A DNA stretch of 64,000 bases from the NCBI RefSeq assembly GCF_001590965.1, contig NZ_BCTW01000014.1, positions 1-64,000 of the forward strand, given 5' to 3'. Positions 51,088 through 60,886 of this stretch are shown here, in pieces. The notes under the pieces were generated by a model that saw only the letters and a program-made list of their open reading frames with translations, was not told the origin of the DNA and did not search any database. The DNA comes from Novosphingobium lentum NBRC 107847 (GTDB taxonomy: Bacteria; Pseudomonadota; Alphaproteobacteria; Sphingomonadales; Sphingomonadaceae). Each line of letters begins with the position of its first letter. The first letter of the stretch is position 1. Both the position numbers and the translations under genes were made by a program.

Positions 51088-51912
51088 ATGGATATCATGG
51101 CTCTTCTTTCCGATCCCGCAGCATGGGTTGCGCTGGCCACACTGGTGGTTCTCGAAATCGTGCTGGGCATCGACAACCTCGTGTTCATCGCGATTCTGTC
51201 GAACAAGCTGCCGGCGCAGCAGCAGGCCAAAGCGCGGCGGTTGGGCCTGCTGCTGGCCCTGGTGCTGCGGCTGGGGCTGCTCACGCTCATCGGCTGGCTG
51301 GTCACGCTGCAGGCGCCGCTGTTCGATCTGGGGATCGCCGGAAGCCCCGGACCGCACGGCGAACCGACGTTCGAGACGGCGTTTTCAGGACGCGACCTGA
51401 TCCTGCTCGCCGGCGGACTGTTCCTGCTGTGGAAGGCCACCAAGGAAATCCACCACACCATCGATCCCGAACCGAGCGGCGAAATGCTCGATCACAAGGG
51501 CCACGCCGTGCTGGGATTCGGCGCCGCGATCCTCCAGATCATCGCGCTCGACGTGGTGTTCTCGGTCGATTCGATTCTCACCGCCGTGGGCATGACCGAT
51601 CAGGTGCCGATCATGTATGCCGCCGTGGTGATCACGGTGGGTCTGATGCTGTTTGCCGCCGATCCGCTGGCCCGGTTCATCGATCACAATCCCGGGCTGG
51701 TGATGCTCGCGCTGGCATTCCTGGTGATGATCGGGCTGGTCCTGTTGGCAGACGGGTTCGGCGTTCACATTCCCAAGGGCTATATCTATGTGGCCATGGG
51801 CTTTTCGCTCGGCGTCGAACTGCTCAACATCGTGGGCCGCCGCCGCCGCGAGGCACGCCTTGCCAGCACCGAGTCCAAAACCGGAGAGACGATCCATGTT
51901 CCACAAGCTTGA
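51088..51912 (+). CDS. TerC family integral membrane protein
   Basis: A 274-residue polytopic protein of the TerC/Alx family with seven or so helices. Conserved acidic motifs are LEIVLGIDNLVFIAIL and IALDVVFSVDSILTAVG. Members are linked to manganese export or metal loading of exported proteins. Start ATG 51088 or 51097. Its end overlaps the next gene by 17 nt. Confidence 0.9.
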   Translation: MDIMALLSDPAAWVALATLVVLEIVLGIDNLVFIAILSNKLPAQQQAKARRLGLLLALVLRLGLLTLIGWLVTLQAPLFDLGIAGSPGPHGEPTFETAFSGRDLILLAGGLFLLWKATKEIHHTIDPEPSGEMLDHKGHAVLGFGAAILQIIALDVVFSVDSILTAVGMTDQVPIMYAAVVITVGLMLFAADPLARFIDHNPGLVMLALAFLVMIGLVLLADGFGVHIPKGYIYVAMGFSLGVELLNIVGRRRREARLASTESKTGETIHVPQA

Positions 51913-52330
51913 CGACCGCACGTACGCCAGCCCGCAGATCGAGGTTGCCGACGTGGCCGAGGCCAAGGCGCTGGGCGTGGGCCTCATCGTCAACAACCGG
52001 CCCGAGGGCGAATCGGCCGACCAGACGCCGGGCGACGCGATCGAAGCTGCCGCGCGCGCGGCAGGCATCGCCTATGTCGCAATTCCCGTGACCCACGCCG
52101 GCTTTTCCGCCAGCCAGCTCAACGCGCTGCGCACCGCGATGGATGCGGCGGGCGCTGCGCCGGTGCTGGCCTATTGCCGTTCGGGCACGCGATCGACCCT
52201 GCTGTGGGCACTGACCGAAGCGCAGGCCGGGCGCAGCCCGTCCGCGATCGCCGCCGCCGCCGCGCAAGCCGGCTACGACGTCAGCCCGATCCGTGCGCAG
52301 ATCGACATGCTGGCCGCGCAGTCGCGCTAG
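51896..52330 (+). CDS. TIGR01244/DUF442 phosphatase-like protein
   Basis: A 144-residue protein of the Blh/TIGR01244 family, a dual-specificity-phosphatase fold. The CX5R-type loop is YCRSGTRS. SPQIEVADVAEAKALGVGLIVNNRPEGE is the conserved N-terminus. In other bacteria this domain is fused to sulfur-metabolism hydrolases and is implicated in sulfide handling; here it stands alone. ATG 51896 lies within the TerC gene end. Confidence 0.82.
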   Translation: MFHKLDDRTYASPQIEVADVAEAKALGVGLIVNNRPEGESADQTPGDAIEAAARAAGIAYVAIPVTHAGFSASQLNALRTAMDAAGAAPVLAYCRSGTRSTLLWALTEAQAGRSPSAIAAAAAQAGYDVSPIRAQIDMLAAQSR

Positions 52331-52364
52331 CCCGGCGGCGCCGACCTTGAAGGATTCCCGCATC

Positions 52365-52811
52365 ATGGGCCCTGGCCTGTTGCTCCAGCTCGGAACCTCG
52401 CTGGCCGCGATTTTCGGGATCACCTGGCTGGCGCGCAAGCTGCGGCTGGGCGGCGGTGACGTGCGCATCCGCGATGAGGATCACGTGCGCGAACTGGCCG
52501 ACCAGGCGGTCGACGGGTTCGATCCGGTGGCGATCGGGCTCGATCGCGCCCGCGTCGGCGCCATCGCGCGCGATGCCGGCGGTCGGGTGCTGCTGCTGCG
52601 CCGCCACGGTTCGCACTTCGTCGGCCGGCTTCTGACCGATCATGCCGGCGCGCGGCTCGACCGCAACTTCCTGACCATCTCCACCGGCGATCGCCGCTTC
52701 GGCACCTGCGCGCTCGACCTCGGACCCGAGGCGCAAGTCTGGGCGAGCAGCCTGCGGCACTTGCCCGGCGGCGCGGCGGGGCGTGCGATCGGACCGGGCG
52801 GCGGGGCCTGA
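52365..52811 (+). CDS. Hypothetical membrane-anchored protein
   Basis: A 148-residue protein with one N-terminal hydrophobic segment (LLLQLGTSLAAIFGITWLA) followed by a basic stretch and a soluble domain (about 35-148) containing VAIGLDRARVGAIARDAGGRVLLLRRHGSHFVGRLL. I do not recognise the family. It ends 7 nt before the sterol-desaturase-type gene, and both may be co-transcribed with terC. Confidence 0.6.
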   Translation: MGPGLLLQLGTSLAAIFGITWLARKLRLGGGDVRIRDEDHVRELADQAVDGFDPVAIGLDRARVGAIARDAGGRVLLLRRHGSHFVGRLLTDHAGARLDRNFLTISTGDRRFGTCALDLGPEAQVWASSLRHLPGGAAGRAIGPGGGA

Positions 52812-52818
52812 CCACGCG

Positions 52819-53715
52819 ATGCAACCGTTCGATCCGGTCAAGTACGCGATACCCGGCTTCATCGCGCTGATCGTGGCCGAGATGATCTGGGCCAGGCGCA
52901 ACGCCCCGGACAAGTACGAACCGCGCGACATGCTCAATTCGCTGGCGCTGGGACTGGGCAGCACGGTGGCCGGAACGCTGGCGGCGGGTGCGATCTACGC
53001 CGCGGCGACGTGGCTGTACGACCATCGCATCGCCAGCCTTGGCTGGGCGTGGTGGATCTGGATCGCCTGCTTCGTACTCGACGATTTCAACTACTACTGG
53101 GCGCACCGCACCGGGCACCGCGTGCGCTGGTTCTGGGCGAGCCACGTCAACCACCATTCCAGCCAGCATTACAACCTGTCGACCGCGCTGCGGCAGACCT
53201 GGACGGGGTTCGTCGCGCTGAGCTTCGCCTTCCGCATCTGGCCCGCGCTGGTCGGTTTTCCGCCCGCGATGATCCTGACGGTGGGCGGGATCAACCTGAT
53301 CTACCAGTTCTGGATCCACACCGAGGCGATCGGCCGCATGCCGCGCTGGTTCGAGGCGGTGTTCAACACCCCGTCACACCACCGCGTCCACCACGCGACC
53401 AATCCGCTGTATCTCGATCGCAATTATGCCGGGGTGTTCATCGTGTGGGACCGCCTGTTCGGCACGTACGAGCGCGAACGCGACGCCGACGCGCCAGACT
53501 ACACCCCGATCCGCTACGGCATCGTCAAGCAGCTGGGCGGCTTCAACCTGCTGTGGGCGGCGTTCCACGAATGGATCGGCATCGCGGGCGATGTGTGGTC
53601 CGCGCCGTGGCGGCACAAGCTGTCATACGTGTGGCGCCCACCCGGCTGGAGCCACGACGGATCGCGCGACACCAGCGACGCGATCCGCAAGCGGTGGCTG
53701 GAGCGGCGGGGCTGA
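52819..53715 (+). CDS. Sterol desaturase / fatty acid hydroxylase family protein
   Basis: A 298-residue membrane di-iron enzyme. The His clusters are HRTGHR, HVNHHSSQHYN, the single H of WIHTEAIG and NTPSHHRVHHATN, matching the eight-His fatty acid hydroxylase superfamily. Several transmembrane helices precede and separate them. Substrates of the family include sterols, carotenoids and sphingoid or fatty acyl chains; a sphingolipid substrate would fit this organism but is not shown. Confidence 0.88.
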   Translation: MQPFDPVKYAIPGFIALIVAEMIWARRNAPDKYEPRDMLNSLALGLGSTVAGTLAAGAIYAAATWLYDHRIASLGWAWWIWIACFVLDDFNYYWAHRTGHRVRWFWASHVNHHSSQHYNLSTALRQTWTGFVALSFAFRIWPALVGFPPAMILTVGGINLIYQFWIHTEAIGRMPRWFEAVFNTPSHHRVHHATNPLYLDRNYAGVFIVWDRLFGTYERERDADAPDYTPIRYGIVKQLGGFNLLWAAFHEWIGIAGDVWSAPWRHKLSYVWRPPGWSHDGSRDTSDAIRKRWLERRG

Positions 53716-53723
53716 TCCATATC

Positions 53724-53803
53724 CGTGGTCCCGGGCTCGACCCGAGACCGCTGGCAAGTCTGCGCTTTCCTGGCAGCGGTCCCGGATCCGGTCCGGGACG
53801 ACG
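53724..53803. repeat. Long palindromic intergenic element, copy 2
   Basis: The arms 53724-53755 and 53773-53803 form an imperfect inverted repeat with the same design and nearly the same sequence as the element at 15018-15107 (GTCCCGGG...GACCGCTGGC and GCAGCGGTCCCGGA...TCCGGGACGACG). It lies between the sterol-desaturase-type gene and the convergent amt gene. Confidence 0.75.
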
Positions 53804-53829
53804 GTTCCGCCCCGCCCCGCCCTTCCTCG

Positions 53830-53861
53830 CCAGCGACCGCAAGATCGGGTCCGGGACAACG
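53830..53861. repeat. Degenerate half-copy of the palindromic element
   Basis: CCAGCGACCGCAAGATCGG-GTCCGGGACAACG resembles the right arm of the element just upstream, with changes in its inner half. No matching left arm is seen. It indicates local duplication or decay. Confidence 0.4.
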
Positions 53862-53903
53862 TAGTGCATCCAGGCCACTGTCCTGCTCACCCCTCAGACG
53901 CAC

Positions 53904-53940
53904 GAAAAGAGGCCGGAGCGGGCTAGCGCTCCGGCCTTTA
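53904..53940 (-). terminator. Intrinsic terminator of glnK-amt
   Basis: On the minus strand GGCCGGAGCG-CTAGCC-CGCTCCGGCC is a perfect 10-bp stem extended by A-T pairs and followed by TCTTTTC. It ends the glnK-amt transcript. Confidence 0.85.
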
Positions 53941-54041
53941 GTGTGTTCGCAGGAGGAACATGGTCTGGCGGGACCGGGGGGTGTGAGGGAGAGGATCGTT
54001 CCCCCCGCGTCCCGCCAAGCTCGGTATTCAGTAGTTGCCAA

Positions 54042-55547
54042 TCAGTAGTTGTAGGCGCGTTCGCCGTGCTCGCTGATGTCGAGGCCTTCGCGCTCGGCTT
54101 CCTCGCTCGGACGGAGACCCAGGGTCGCCTTGAGGATGAGCAGCAGCACGAGGGTGACGAGACCCGACCACAGCAGCGTGAGGCTGACAGCCTGAACCTG
54201 GATCCACAGCTGCGAAACGATCGAATAATCGCCCGGTGCGACTGCGACGGCAGGGAACTTCGTGTAGTCGAAGTAGCCCTGACCGCCCAGGCTGGGTGCC
54301 GCGACGATCGCCGTGGCAAGCGCCCCGGTGATCCCGCCGATGCAGTGGACACCGAACACGTCGAGCGTATCGTCGTACTTGAACTTGCTCTTCACCGTTC
54401 CGACGAAGAAGAAGCACAGCGGCGAAACGATCAGGCCCAGGACGATCGAGGTCATCGGCGCGCCGAAACCCGAAGCCGGAGTGATCGCGACGAGGCCGGC
54501 AACGGCACCCGAGGCGGCGCCCAGCATCGACGGCTTCTTGTGTACGATCTGTTCGACAACCGCCCAGCTTACGGCAGCGGCGCAAGTGGCGAGCATCGTG
54601 TTGACGAACGCAACCGCGGCGACACCGTTCGATTCCAGGTTGGAACCGGCGTTGAAGCCGAACCAGCCCACCCACAGCAGCGAAGCGCCGATCATGGTCA
54701 TGGTCAGCGAGTGCGGCGGCGTGGCTTCCTTGCCGAAGCCAAGGCGCTTGCCGACGATGATGCAGCCGACCAGGCCGGCGATACCGGCGTTGATGTGAAC
54801 GACCGTGCCGCCCGCGAAATCGAGCGCGCCCTTGGCGAACAGGAAGCCGGAGTCGGTCGGTGCGTCGGGCAGGAAGTCGGGGCCGGCCCAGTACCACACC
54901 ATGTGTGCGATCGGGTAATACGCCAGCAGCGACCACAGCACCGTGAAGATCATCAGCGGGGTGAACTTGATGCGTTCCGCGAACGATCCGATGAACAGCG
55001 CCGGGGTGATCATGGCGAAGGTCATCTGGAACACGAAGTAGCTGAGTTCCGGAATGTAGACGTTGTTGGAGAACGTCGCGGCATACGTGCCGCTGGTGAC
55101 GCCCGCCATCAGCGCCTTGCCGAAGCCGCCGATGAACGGCGAACCGCCGGTGAAGGCGAGCGAATAGCCGACCGTTGCCCACAGCAGTCCGGTGACCGAA
55201 ACGATCATGAACACCTGCATCAGCACGCTCAGCATGTTCTTGGTACGGACGAGGCCGCCGTAGAACAGGGCCAGGCCCGGGACGCTCATCATGAGCACCA
55301 GCACGGACGAGACCAGCATCCAGGTGGTGTCACCCTTGTTGACCATGGTGGCCATCTGCTCGACGGTCGGCGCCTTGATCAGCGTGGTGGCCGCCGTGGC
55401 GACGGCGGAAGCGGAAGCAGCAACGGAAGGCGCGGCGGTGGCGGCGGCATCGGCCGCAGCCGACGAGGCCTCCTGTGCAAAAGCGGCCGTGGCGGCGAAG
55501 AGCGAAACGCCCACGCCGGCCAGGCCACCGATCGTCTTTCGGATCAT
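54042..55547 (-). CDS. amt: Ammonium transporter
   Basis: A 501-residue Amt/MEP/Rh channel with a signal peptide (cleavage after AAFA) and an Ala/Ser-rich periplasmic N-terminal region of about 50 residues. LALFYGGLVRTKNMLS is the family signature, and the pore histidines are in FAGGTVVHINAGIAGL and FGVHCIGGITG. It conducts ammonium and is gated by the PII protein encoded just upstream. Confidence 0.95.
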   Translation of the reverse strand: MIRKTIGGLAGVGVSLFAATAAFAQEASSAAADAAATAAPSVAASASAVATAATTLIKAPTVEQMATMVNKGDTTWMLVSSVLVLMMSVPGLALFYGGLVRTKNMLSVLMQVFMIVSVTGLLWATVGYSLAFTGGSPFIGGFGKALMAGVTSGTYAATFSNNVYIPELSYFVFQMTFAMITPALFIGSFAERIKFTPLMIFTVLWSLLAYYPIAHMVWYWAGPDFLPDAPTDSGFLFAKGALDFAGGTVVHINAGIAGLVGCIIVGKRLGFGKEATPPHSLTMTMIGASLLWVGWFGFNAGSNLESNGVAAVAFVNTMLATCAAAVSWAVVEQIVHKKPSMLGAASGAVAGLVAITPASGFGAPMTSIVLGLIVSPLCFFFVGTVKSKFKYDDTLDVFGVHCIGGITGALATAIVAAPSLGGQGYFDYTKFPAVAVAPGDYSIVSQLWIQVQAVSLTLLWSGLVTLVLLLILKATLGLRPSEEAEREGLDISEHGERAYNY

Positions 55548-55579
55548 GGTGTTACCCCTCGTGTCGGATGGTAAGGCGC

Positions 55580-55918
<339 letters not shown>

Positions 55919-55972
55919 TCACGCCCCCCTTTCGCTGATTGAACCATCCGGGCGACCCGGCTTTCGCAAGCG

Positions 55973-55989
55973 CAGCAAGAGACGTGCCA
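55973..55989 (-). promoter_or_regulatory. Sigma-54 (RpoN) promoter of glnK-amt
   Basis: On the minus strand TGGCAC-GTCTC-TTGCTG matches the -24/-12 consensus TGGCAC-N5-TTGCW at all the key GG and GC positions. The expected start lies about 45 nt before the glnK ATG. This predicts NtrC activation under nitrogen limitation. No clean NtrC palindrome was found upstream. Confidence 0.8.
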
Positions 55990-56116
55990 GATTCAAAAAT
56001 TGCGGATTCCGGTGCCCTGCGCGAACATTTCGCCGCGAGCGATACCGCACCAGCGCCCGAATCTTGTGCAGTGCGGGGTCGCTGCCTGTTTTTTAGGCAG
56101 TCACCGTTGCCCGTTT

Positions 56117-56815
56117 TCAGGCTGGCAGCGTCAACCGGGCCCACACCGGCAAGTGGTCCGATCCAATGGCCGCGAGCGCGCTGTGGTGGACGCCGGCCTG
56201 CTCGACGGTCCAGTCGCGGGTGACCACGATGCGATCGAGATGGGCCACCGGCCGCCGCGCGGGAAAGCTGCGCCCCGGCGCCAGCACGCGGAATCCGTCC
56301 GAAAACCCGCGCAAGGCCCCGCCGTGCGCCGACCACTCGTTGAAATCGCCCATCATCACTGCGGGCATCTTGGCGCCCCGCCCGACGTGGGCGCAGACCG
56401 CATCGACCTGGTGCCGGCGCCTGAGGCCCGACAGGTCGAGATGCATGCCCACCACGCGCAGCCGGCTTCCCCCCACGTCGAGTTCGGCGCAGACCGCGCC
56501 GCGCGGCTCCAGCGTGGGCAGCGGCACCACGCTGACCGCGACCACGTCGATGTCCCGGCGCACCAGCAGCACGTTGCCGTGCCAGCCCATGCTGGCCGAG
56601 CGCATGCCGGGCGACACCGGCTTCCACGGGCTGTGATCGTCGATCGCCTGACGCGGGATCACCGCTTCGCGCGCGCCGAACCGGCGATCGGCCTCCTGCA
56701 GTGCGATGATGTCCGCGTCGATTTCGCGCAACACCGCCAGGATCCGCTCGGGATCGCGGCGCCGGTCCAGCCCCACGCCCTTGTGGATGTTGTAGCTGGC
56801 GAACGTGAGCATCAT
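56117..56815 (-). CDS. Endonuclease/exonuclease/phosphatase family protein
   Basis: A 232-residue EEP-fold metal-dependent hydrolase. Motifs in order are SYNIHKGVG, IALQEADRRFG (catalytic Glu), MGDFNEWSAHGG (Asp/Asn) and GSDHLPVWARL (terminal DH). Substrates of this branch range from nucleic acids to phospholipids and are not predictable. Adjacent ATGs at 56815 and 56812 could start it. A stem with a GTTTTTT loop lies downstream near 56085. Confidence 0.85.
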   Translation of the reverse strand: MMLTFASYNIHKGVGLDRRRDPERILAVLREIDADIIALQEADRRFGAREAVIPRQAIDDHSPWKPVSPGMRSASMGWHGNVLLVRRDIDVVAVSVVPLPTLEPRGAVCAELDVGGSRLRVVGMHLDLSGLRRRHQVDAVCAHVGRGAKMPAVMMGDFNEWSAHGGALRGFSDGFRVLAPGRSFPARRPVAHLDRIVVTRDWTVEQAGVHHSALAAIGSDHLPVWARLTLPA

Positions 56816-56842
56816 GCGGCTGCCAAGCGCCAGCGACGGATT

Positions 56843-57409
56843 TCAGTTCCCGGCAATGTAGCGGTCGGTGGTGCGCGTCGGCAGCCCGTCGATGCTGGTC
56901 GTGCGGCCCTTGACCTTGGCGGTCCACGCTTCGGGATCCGCCTGCGCGTGATACTTGGCCAGCGTCACCCGCTCATGGTCGAGCGTCATCACCGGCACGC
57001 CCCAGCCGCAGCTGGTCTGCACGCTTTCGACCGCGACGTCGAAGATCTGGCGCGTGCCCGGCATCAGCGTGAAATGCGCGGCCAGCGCGTCCCAGCCCGC
57101 CTCCCACGGCAGCACCGGCTTGCCCCGGCCGTAGATCCGCAGGATCAGCGCGGGCTGCTGGAAGTTGCACATCATGATCGTGATGCGGCCCCGGTCGATC
57201 TGGTCCGCGAGCAGGTGCGCGTTGGTCTCGTTGCCCGAGCCACCCAGGTCGAGCCAGGCCACCCGGTTCGGCCCGAGTACGCGGAACGCATCGTAGCCCT
57301 TGGGGCTGAGGTTGATCCGCCCATCGGCAGCCGCCGTGGCGACGAAGAACACGCTTTGCGCGCCGATCATCGCGCGGTGATCGTCGGTCAGGTGATCGCT
57401 GAAATCCAT
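56843..57409 (-). CDS. Pyridoxamine 5'-phosphate oxidase-family flavoprotein
   Basis: A 188-residue split-beta-barrel protein: MIGAQSVFFVATAAADGRINLSPKGYDAFRVLGPNRVAWLDLGGSGNETNAHLL is typical of PPOX-type FMN or F420-binding proteins. The enzymatic role is unknown. Its ATG shares one base with the stop of the upstream hydrolase gene (TGATG). Confidence 0.8.
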   Translation of the reverse strand: MDFSDHLTDDHRAMIGAQSVFFVATAAADGRINLSPKGYDAFRVLGPNRVAWLDLGGSGNETNAHLLADQIDRGRITIMMCNFQQPALILRIYGRGKPVLPWEAGWDALAAHFTLMPGTRQIFDVAVESVQTSCGWGVPVMTLDHERVTLAKYHAQADPEAWTAKVKGRTTSIDGLPTRTTDRYIAGN

Positions 57410-58278
57410 CAGAGGAACCCCTTCAATGTCGCAACGAACCGGTCGAACTGGTCATGGTGGAGCCAGTGCCCGGCATTCTCGAACTCGACCGCCTCGGCGT
57501 TCTGGAAATGCGCGATGCGCCCGTCGCGCACCGGGTTGCCGGCCCAGCTGTCGGCGCCGTTGAGCAGCAGCGTCGGGCAGGTAATCGCTTCCCACATCGC
57601 GTGCTTGCGCTCTTCGGTGATGTCATACGGCGAATCGACGTTGAGGTGCGGATCGAACTTCCAGGTGAACGTCCCGTCCTCGTTGCGGTTGATGCCGTTG
57701 ACGGTAAGGTGCCGGGCCTGCTCGTCGTTGAGGTAGGAGTTTTCCTCCTTCATCCGCGCATAGGCTTCCTGCAGCGTGGCGTAACGGCGCGGCAGGCGGC
57801 CGGCGGCCTTGCGCTTGGCGGCCATGAAATCGCGCACCCGGTCGTTGAAATGCTCCAGTTTCAACTGTGCGCTACGCTCTGGCGTCGGGAAAATGCCCTC
57901 GATCGCCACCAGCTTGCGCATCGCCTCGGGGTAGAGCCCGGCATAGCGCAGGCACACGTTGGCGCCCATCGAGTGCGACACGATCGTCACCGGCGCCAGG
58001 TCGAGCTGGTGAACCAGCTGCGCCACGTCATAGACCATGTCCATGCCGCGATAGTTGCCATCGGCGGTCCATTCGCTGTCGCCGTGGCCGCGATGGTCCA
58101 TCGCGATCACGTGCCAGTCCTCGCGCAATGCCTGCGCGGTCCAGTCCCAGCTGCGGCAATGATCGCGCCCGCCGTGGACCAGCAGCAGCGGCGGCTTTTC
58201 GGCATTGCCCCAGTCGACATAATGCAGCCGCAGCCGCTGCGAGATGAAGCTGTGCGAAGTGGGTCCGTGGATCGTCAT
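57409..58278 (-). CDS. Alpha/beta hydrolase
   Basis: A 289-residue alpha/beta hydrolase. The oxyanion HGG is in LLVHGGRDHCRSWDW, the nucleophile elbow is VSHSMGAN (Ser), and the terminal His is in FENAGHWLHHDQ. The first Gly of GxSxG is replaced by Ser (SHSMG), which some family members tolerate. The substrate is unknown; the one-base overlap with the PPOX gene indicates a shared transcript. Confidence 0.85.
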   Translation of the reverse strand: MTIHGPTSHSFISQRLRLHYVDWGNAEKPPLLLVHGGRDHCRSWDWTAQALREDWHVIAMDHRGHGDSEWTADGNYRGMDMVYDVAQLVHQLDLAPVTIVSHSMGANVCLRYAGLYPEAMRKLVAIEGIFPTPERSAQLKLEHFNDRVRDFMAAKRKAAGRLPRRYATLQEAYARMKEENSYLNDEQARHLTVNGINRNEDGTFTWKFDPHLNVDSPYDITEERKHAMWEAITCPTLLLNGADSWAGNPVRDGRIAHFQNAEAVEFENAGHWLHHDQFDRFVATLKGFL

Positions 58279-58309
58279 GCGATTCGCATAGTCAATTCAG
58301 CCCCGCCCG

Positions 58310-59860
58310 TCACCGTTCCTTGGTGGCGCTGAAGGTCAGCTCGGGGTTGCGTTCCTGCTGGTAGCCGACGTCCCATGCAGAGCGCGCCATGAACACCGGA
58401 TCGCCGTCGCGATCGTGCGCCAGGTTGGACTTGTTGATGTCGGTGAACGCCTTGATCGCCGCTTCGGAGCCCTTGACCCAGCGCGCGGTATCGAACGGGG
58501 AGGACTCCAGCCGGGCATCGACCTTGTATTCCGCCTCCAGCCGCGAGATCAGCACTTCCAGCTGCAGTTGCCCGACCACGCCGACGATCCACTGCGCGCC
58601 GATCTCGGGATAGAACACCTGGATCACGCCTTCCTCGGACAGATCATCCAGCGCCTTGCGCAACTGCTTGGTCTTGGTCGGATCGTTGAGCGCGATGCGG
58701 CGCAGGATTTCGGGGGCGAAGTTGGGCAGGCCGGTGAACCGCACATCGTTGCGCTCGCTCAGCGTATCGCCGACGCGAAGGGTGCCGTGGTTGGGGATAC
58801 CGATGATGTCGCCCGCCTCGGCGGTATCGGCGATTTCGCGGTCCTGCGCGAAAAACAGGATGGGCGAATGCACCGCGATCGGCTTGCCCGATCCCGAAGG
58901 CGTCAGCTTCATACCGCGCCGGAACGTGCCCGACACCATGCGCATGAACGCGATGCGGTCACGGTGCTGCGGGTCCATGTTGGCCTGCACCTTGAAGATG
59001 AAACCGGTCACGTCGGCGCGGTCTGGCGCGATCGTGCCCTGATCGCTGGGCTGCGGGCGCGGCGGCGGCGCGAACTTCGCGATCGCCTCGATCAGTTCCA
59101 GCACGCCGAAGTTCTTGAGCGCGGAGCCGAAATAGACCGGGGTCATGTCCCCGTGGCGATAGGCTTCGATGTCGAAATCGGGATAGGCGCCTTGCGCCAG
59201 CTCGATCTCCTCCGCGAACTCGGGAGGAATATCGGTCGCGATTTCCACTTTGCCGAGGAATTCGCGGCTGGGGCCTTCGGGTCGGCTGACGAGGTTGGTG
59301 GCGAGGTCCATCACCCCCATGAACTGCCCGCCCATGCCCACCGGCCAGCCCATCGGCACCACGTCGAGCGCCAGCGCATCGGCCACTTCGTCGAGCAGTT
59401 CGAACGGGCTGCGGCCCTCGCGATCGACTTTGTTGATGAACGTGATGATCGGCACCGAGCGCATCCGGCACACTTCGAACAGCTTGCGCGTCTGCGGTTC
59501 GATGCCCTTGGCCGCGTCAATCACCATGATCGCCGAATCGACCGCGGTCAGCGTGCGGTAGGTGTCCTCGGAGAAATCCTCGTGCCCCGGCGTATCGAGC
59601 AGGTTGAAGGTGATGCCCTGCCGCTCGAACGTCATCACCGAGCTGGTCACCGAGATGCCGCGCTGCTGTTCGATCTTCATCCAGTCGGACCGCGCGCGCC
59701 GCGCCTGTCCCCGCGCCTTGACCTCACCGGCCAAGTGGATCGCGCCGCCCTGCAGCAACAGCTTTTCGGTCAGCGTGGTCTTGCCGGCGTCAGGATGCGA
59801 GATGATCGCGAACGTGCGGCGGCTGGATGCGGGGGTGGAAGCGTTGGATTCTGCGGTCAT
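58310..59860 (-). CDS. prfC: Peptide chain release factor 3
   Basis: A 516-residue RF3 GTPase that recycles RF1/RF2. G-motifs are ISHPDAGKTTLTEKLL, the RGISVTSSVMTF switch I, LLDTPGHEDFSEDTYR and TFINKVDREGR. Domain II and III features include GVVGQLQLEVLISRLEAEY. ATG 59860 fits the family N-terminus. Confidence 0.95.
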   Translation of the reverse strand: MTAESNASTPASSRRTFAIISHPDAGKTTLTEKLLLQGGAIHLAGEVKARGQARRARSDWMKIEQQRGISVTSSVMTFERQGITFNLLDTPGHEDFSEDTYRTLTAVDSAIMVIDAAKGIEPQTRKLFEVCRMRSVPIITFINKVDREGRSPFELLDEVADALALDVVPMGWPVGMGGQFMGVMDLATNLVSRPEGPSREFLGKVEIATDIPPEFAEEIELAQGAYPDFDIEAYRHGDMTPVYFGSALKNFGVLELIEAIAKFAPPPRPQPSDQGTIAPDRADVTGFIFKVQANMDPQHRDRIAFMRMVSGTFRRGMKLTPSGSGKPIAVHSPILFFAQDREIADTAEAGDIIGIPNHGTLRVGDTLSERNDVRFTGLPNFAPEILRRIALNDPTKTKQLRKALDDLSEEGVIQVFYPEIGAQWIVGVVGQLQLEVLISRLEAEYKVDARLESSPFDTARWVKGSEAAIKAFTDINKSNLAHDRDGDPVFMARSAWDVGYQQERNPELTFSATKER

Positions 59861-59871
59861 GCGCCGGGCGG

Positions 59872-60756
59872 TTAGCCCGGTCGCACGGTCACGTCCATGC
59901 GGAAGCGGCGCGTATCGCCCGGCGGCAGTTCCAGTACCCCCGGCTTGTCGCGGAAATCGCCATCGAAACCCACCGGATCGGCGATCCCGGCCCATGGCTC
60001 GATGCACAAGTATGCGGCGCCGGGTTTCTGCCAGATGCCCAGCATGGCGGTATCGGGAAACGCGATGTCGAGCGCGCTTCCGCCCGGCGCACCCCAGCGC
60101 AGCGCACGGCTGGACAGATGGCCCCAGATGATCGCGTCGGGTACGAACAGCGCCGCATCGGGCGCCAGATCGCGCCCATCGACCGGCGTGGGGAAAGCCT
60201 TGGGCAGCAGTAGGCCGCTGGGCGGATCGATACGGCGGATAGGCTGCGGTTCGGCATCCGCAAACGTCACGCGATGCGCCGCCTTGGGCGCGTCACCGGG
60301 CAACGGCCAGGCAAACGCGGGATGGAAGCCAAAGCTGAACGGCAGCGCGACCGCGCCGGGATTGGCCACGCTGGCCTCCATCTCCAGGCGCATCCCGTCG
60401 AGCCGGAATGCGAGCTCCAGCACGAACGCGAACGGATAGGCCGCGTGGGTCGCCGCGCTGTCGGTCAGGCGGAAGCGGGCTGCATCTCCCGTCGTTTCGA
60501 CCACCTCAAACAGACTGCCGCGCGCAAAGCCGTGCTTGCCCATCGGGTATTCGCTGGTGCCCAACCGATAGCGATCGCCCGCCAGCGCGCCCACGATCGG
60601 AAACAGTACCGGTGCATGGCCGGTCCAGAACGCGGGGTTCGCGTCGGTCATGTACTCGCGGCCCTGCGCATCGGTCAGCGACCAAAGTTCGGCTCCCAGC
60701 GGATTGATCCGGGCCGACAGCCCATCCGATCGTACCTCGACAAGGCTCGCAGTCAC
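59872..60756 (-). CDS. Aldose 1-epimerase family protein
   Basis: A 294-residue beta-sandwich mutarotase-like protein. The active-site strand is FGFHPAFAWPL with His, and KHGFARGSLFEVV holds another. The catalytic Glu is probably in CIEPWAGI. It interconverts anomers of hexoses or hexose-6-phosphates. GTG 60756 has GGAGG 8 nt upstream. It lies 11 nt upstream of prfC. Confidence 0.88.
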   Translation of the reverse strand: MTASLVEVRSDGLSARINPLGAELWSLTDAQGREYMTDANPAFWTGHAPVLFPIVGALAGDRYRLGTSEYPMGKHGFARGSLFEVVETTGDAARFRLTDSAATHAAYPFAFVLELAFRLDGMRLEMEASVANPGAVALPFSFGFHPAFAWPLPGDAPKAAHRVTFADAEPQPIRRIDPPSGLLLPKAFPTPVDGRDLAPDAALFVPDAIIWGHLSSRALRWGAPGGSALDIAFPDTAMLGIWQKPGAAYLCIEPWAGIADPVGFDGDFRDKPGVLELPPGDTRRFRMDVTVRPG

Positions 60757-60886
60757 CGCAGCACCTCCGGAATGAACAAGGTTCCCCAGCGCCCTTTAAG
60801 GTTAATTAAGTCGATCGTGCTAGCCGCATGATCTGAAATCGTCGGATTGGGCAGACGCGGGGGATCGGGCCATGCTCTGGGAGAAA

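Noticed and set aside
55990-56060. NtrC binding site upstream of the glnK promoter
   Set aside because: TGCAC and GGTGC elements occur on the minus strand but are separated by 13 nt, not the spacing of a standard NtrC palindrome.
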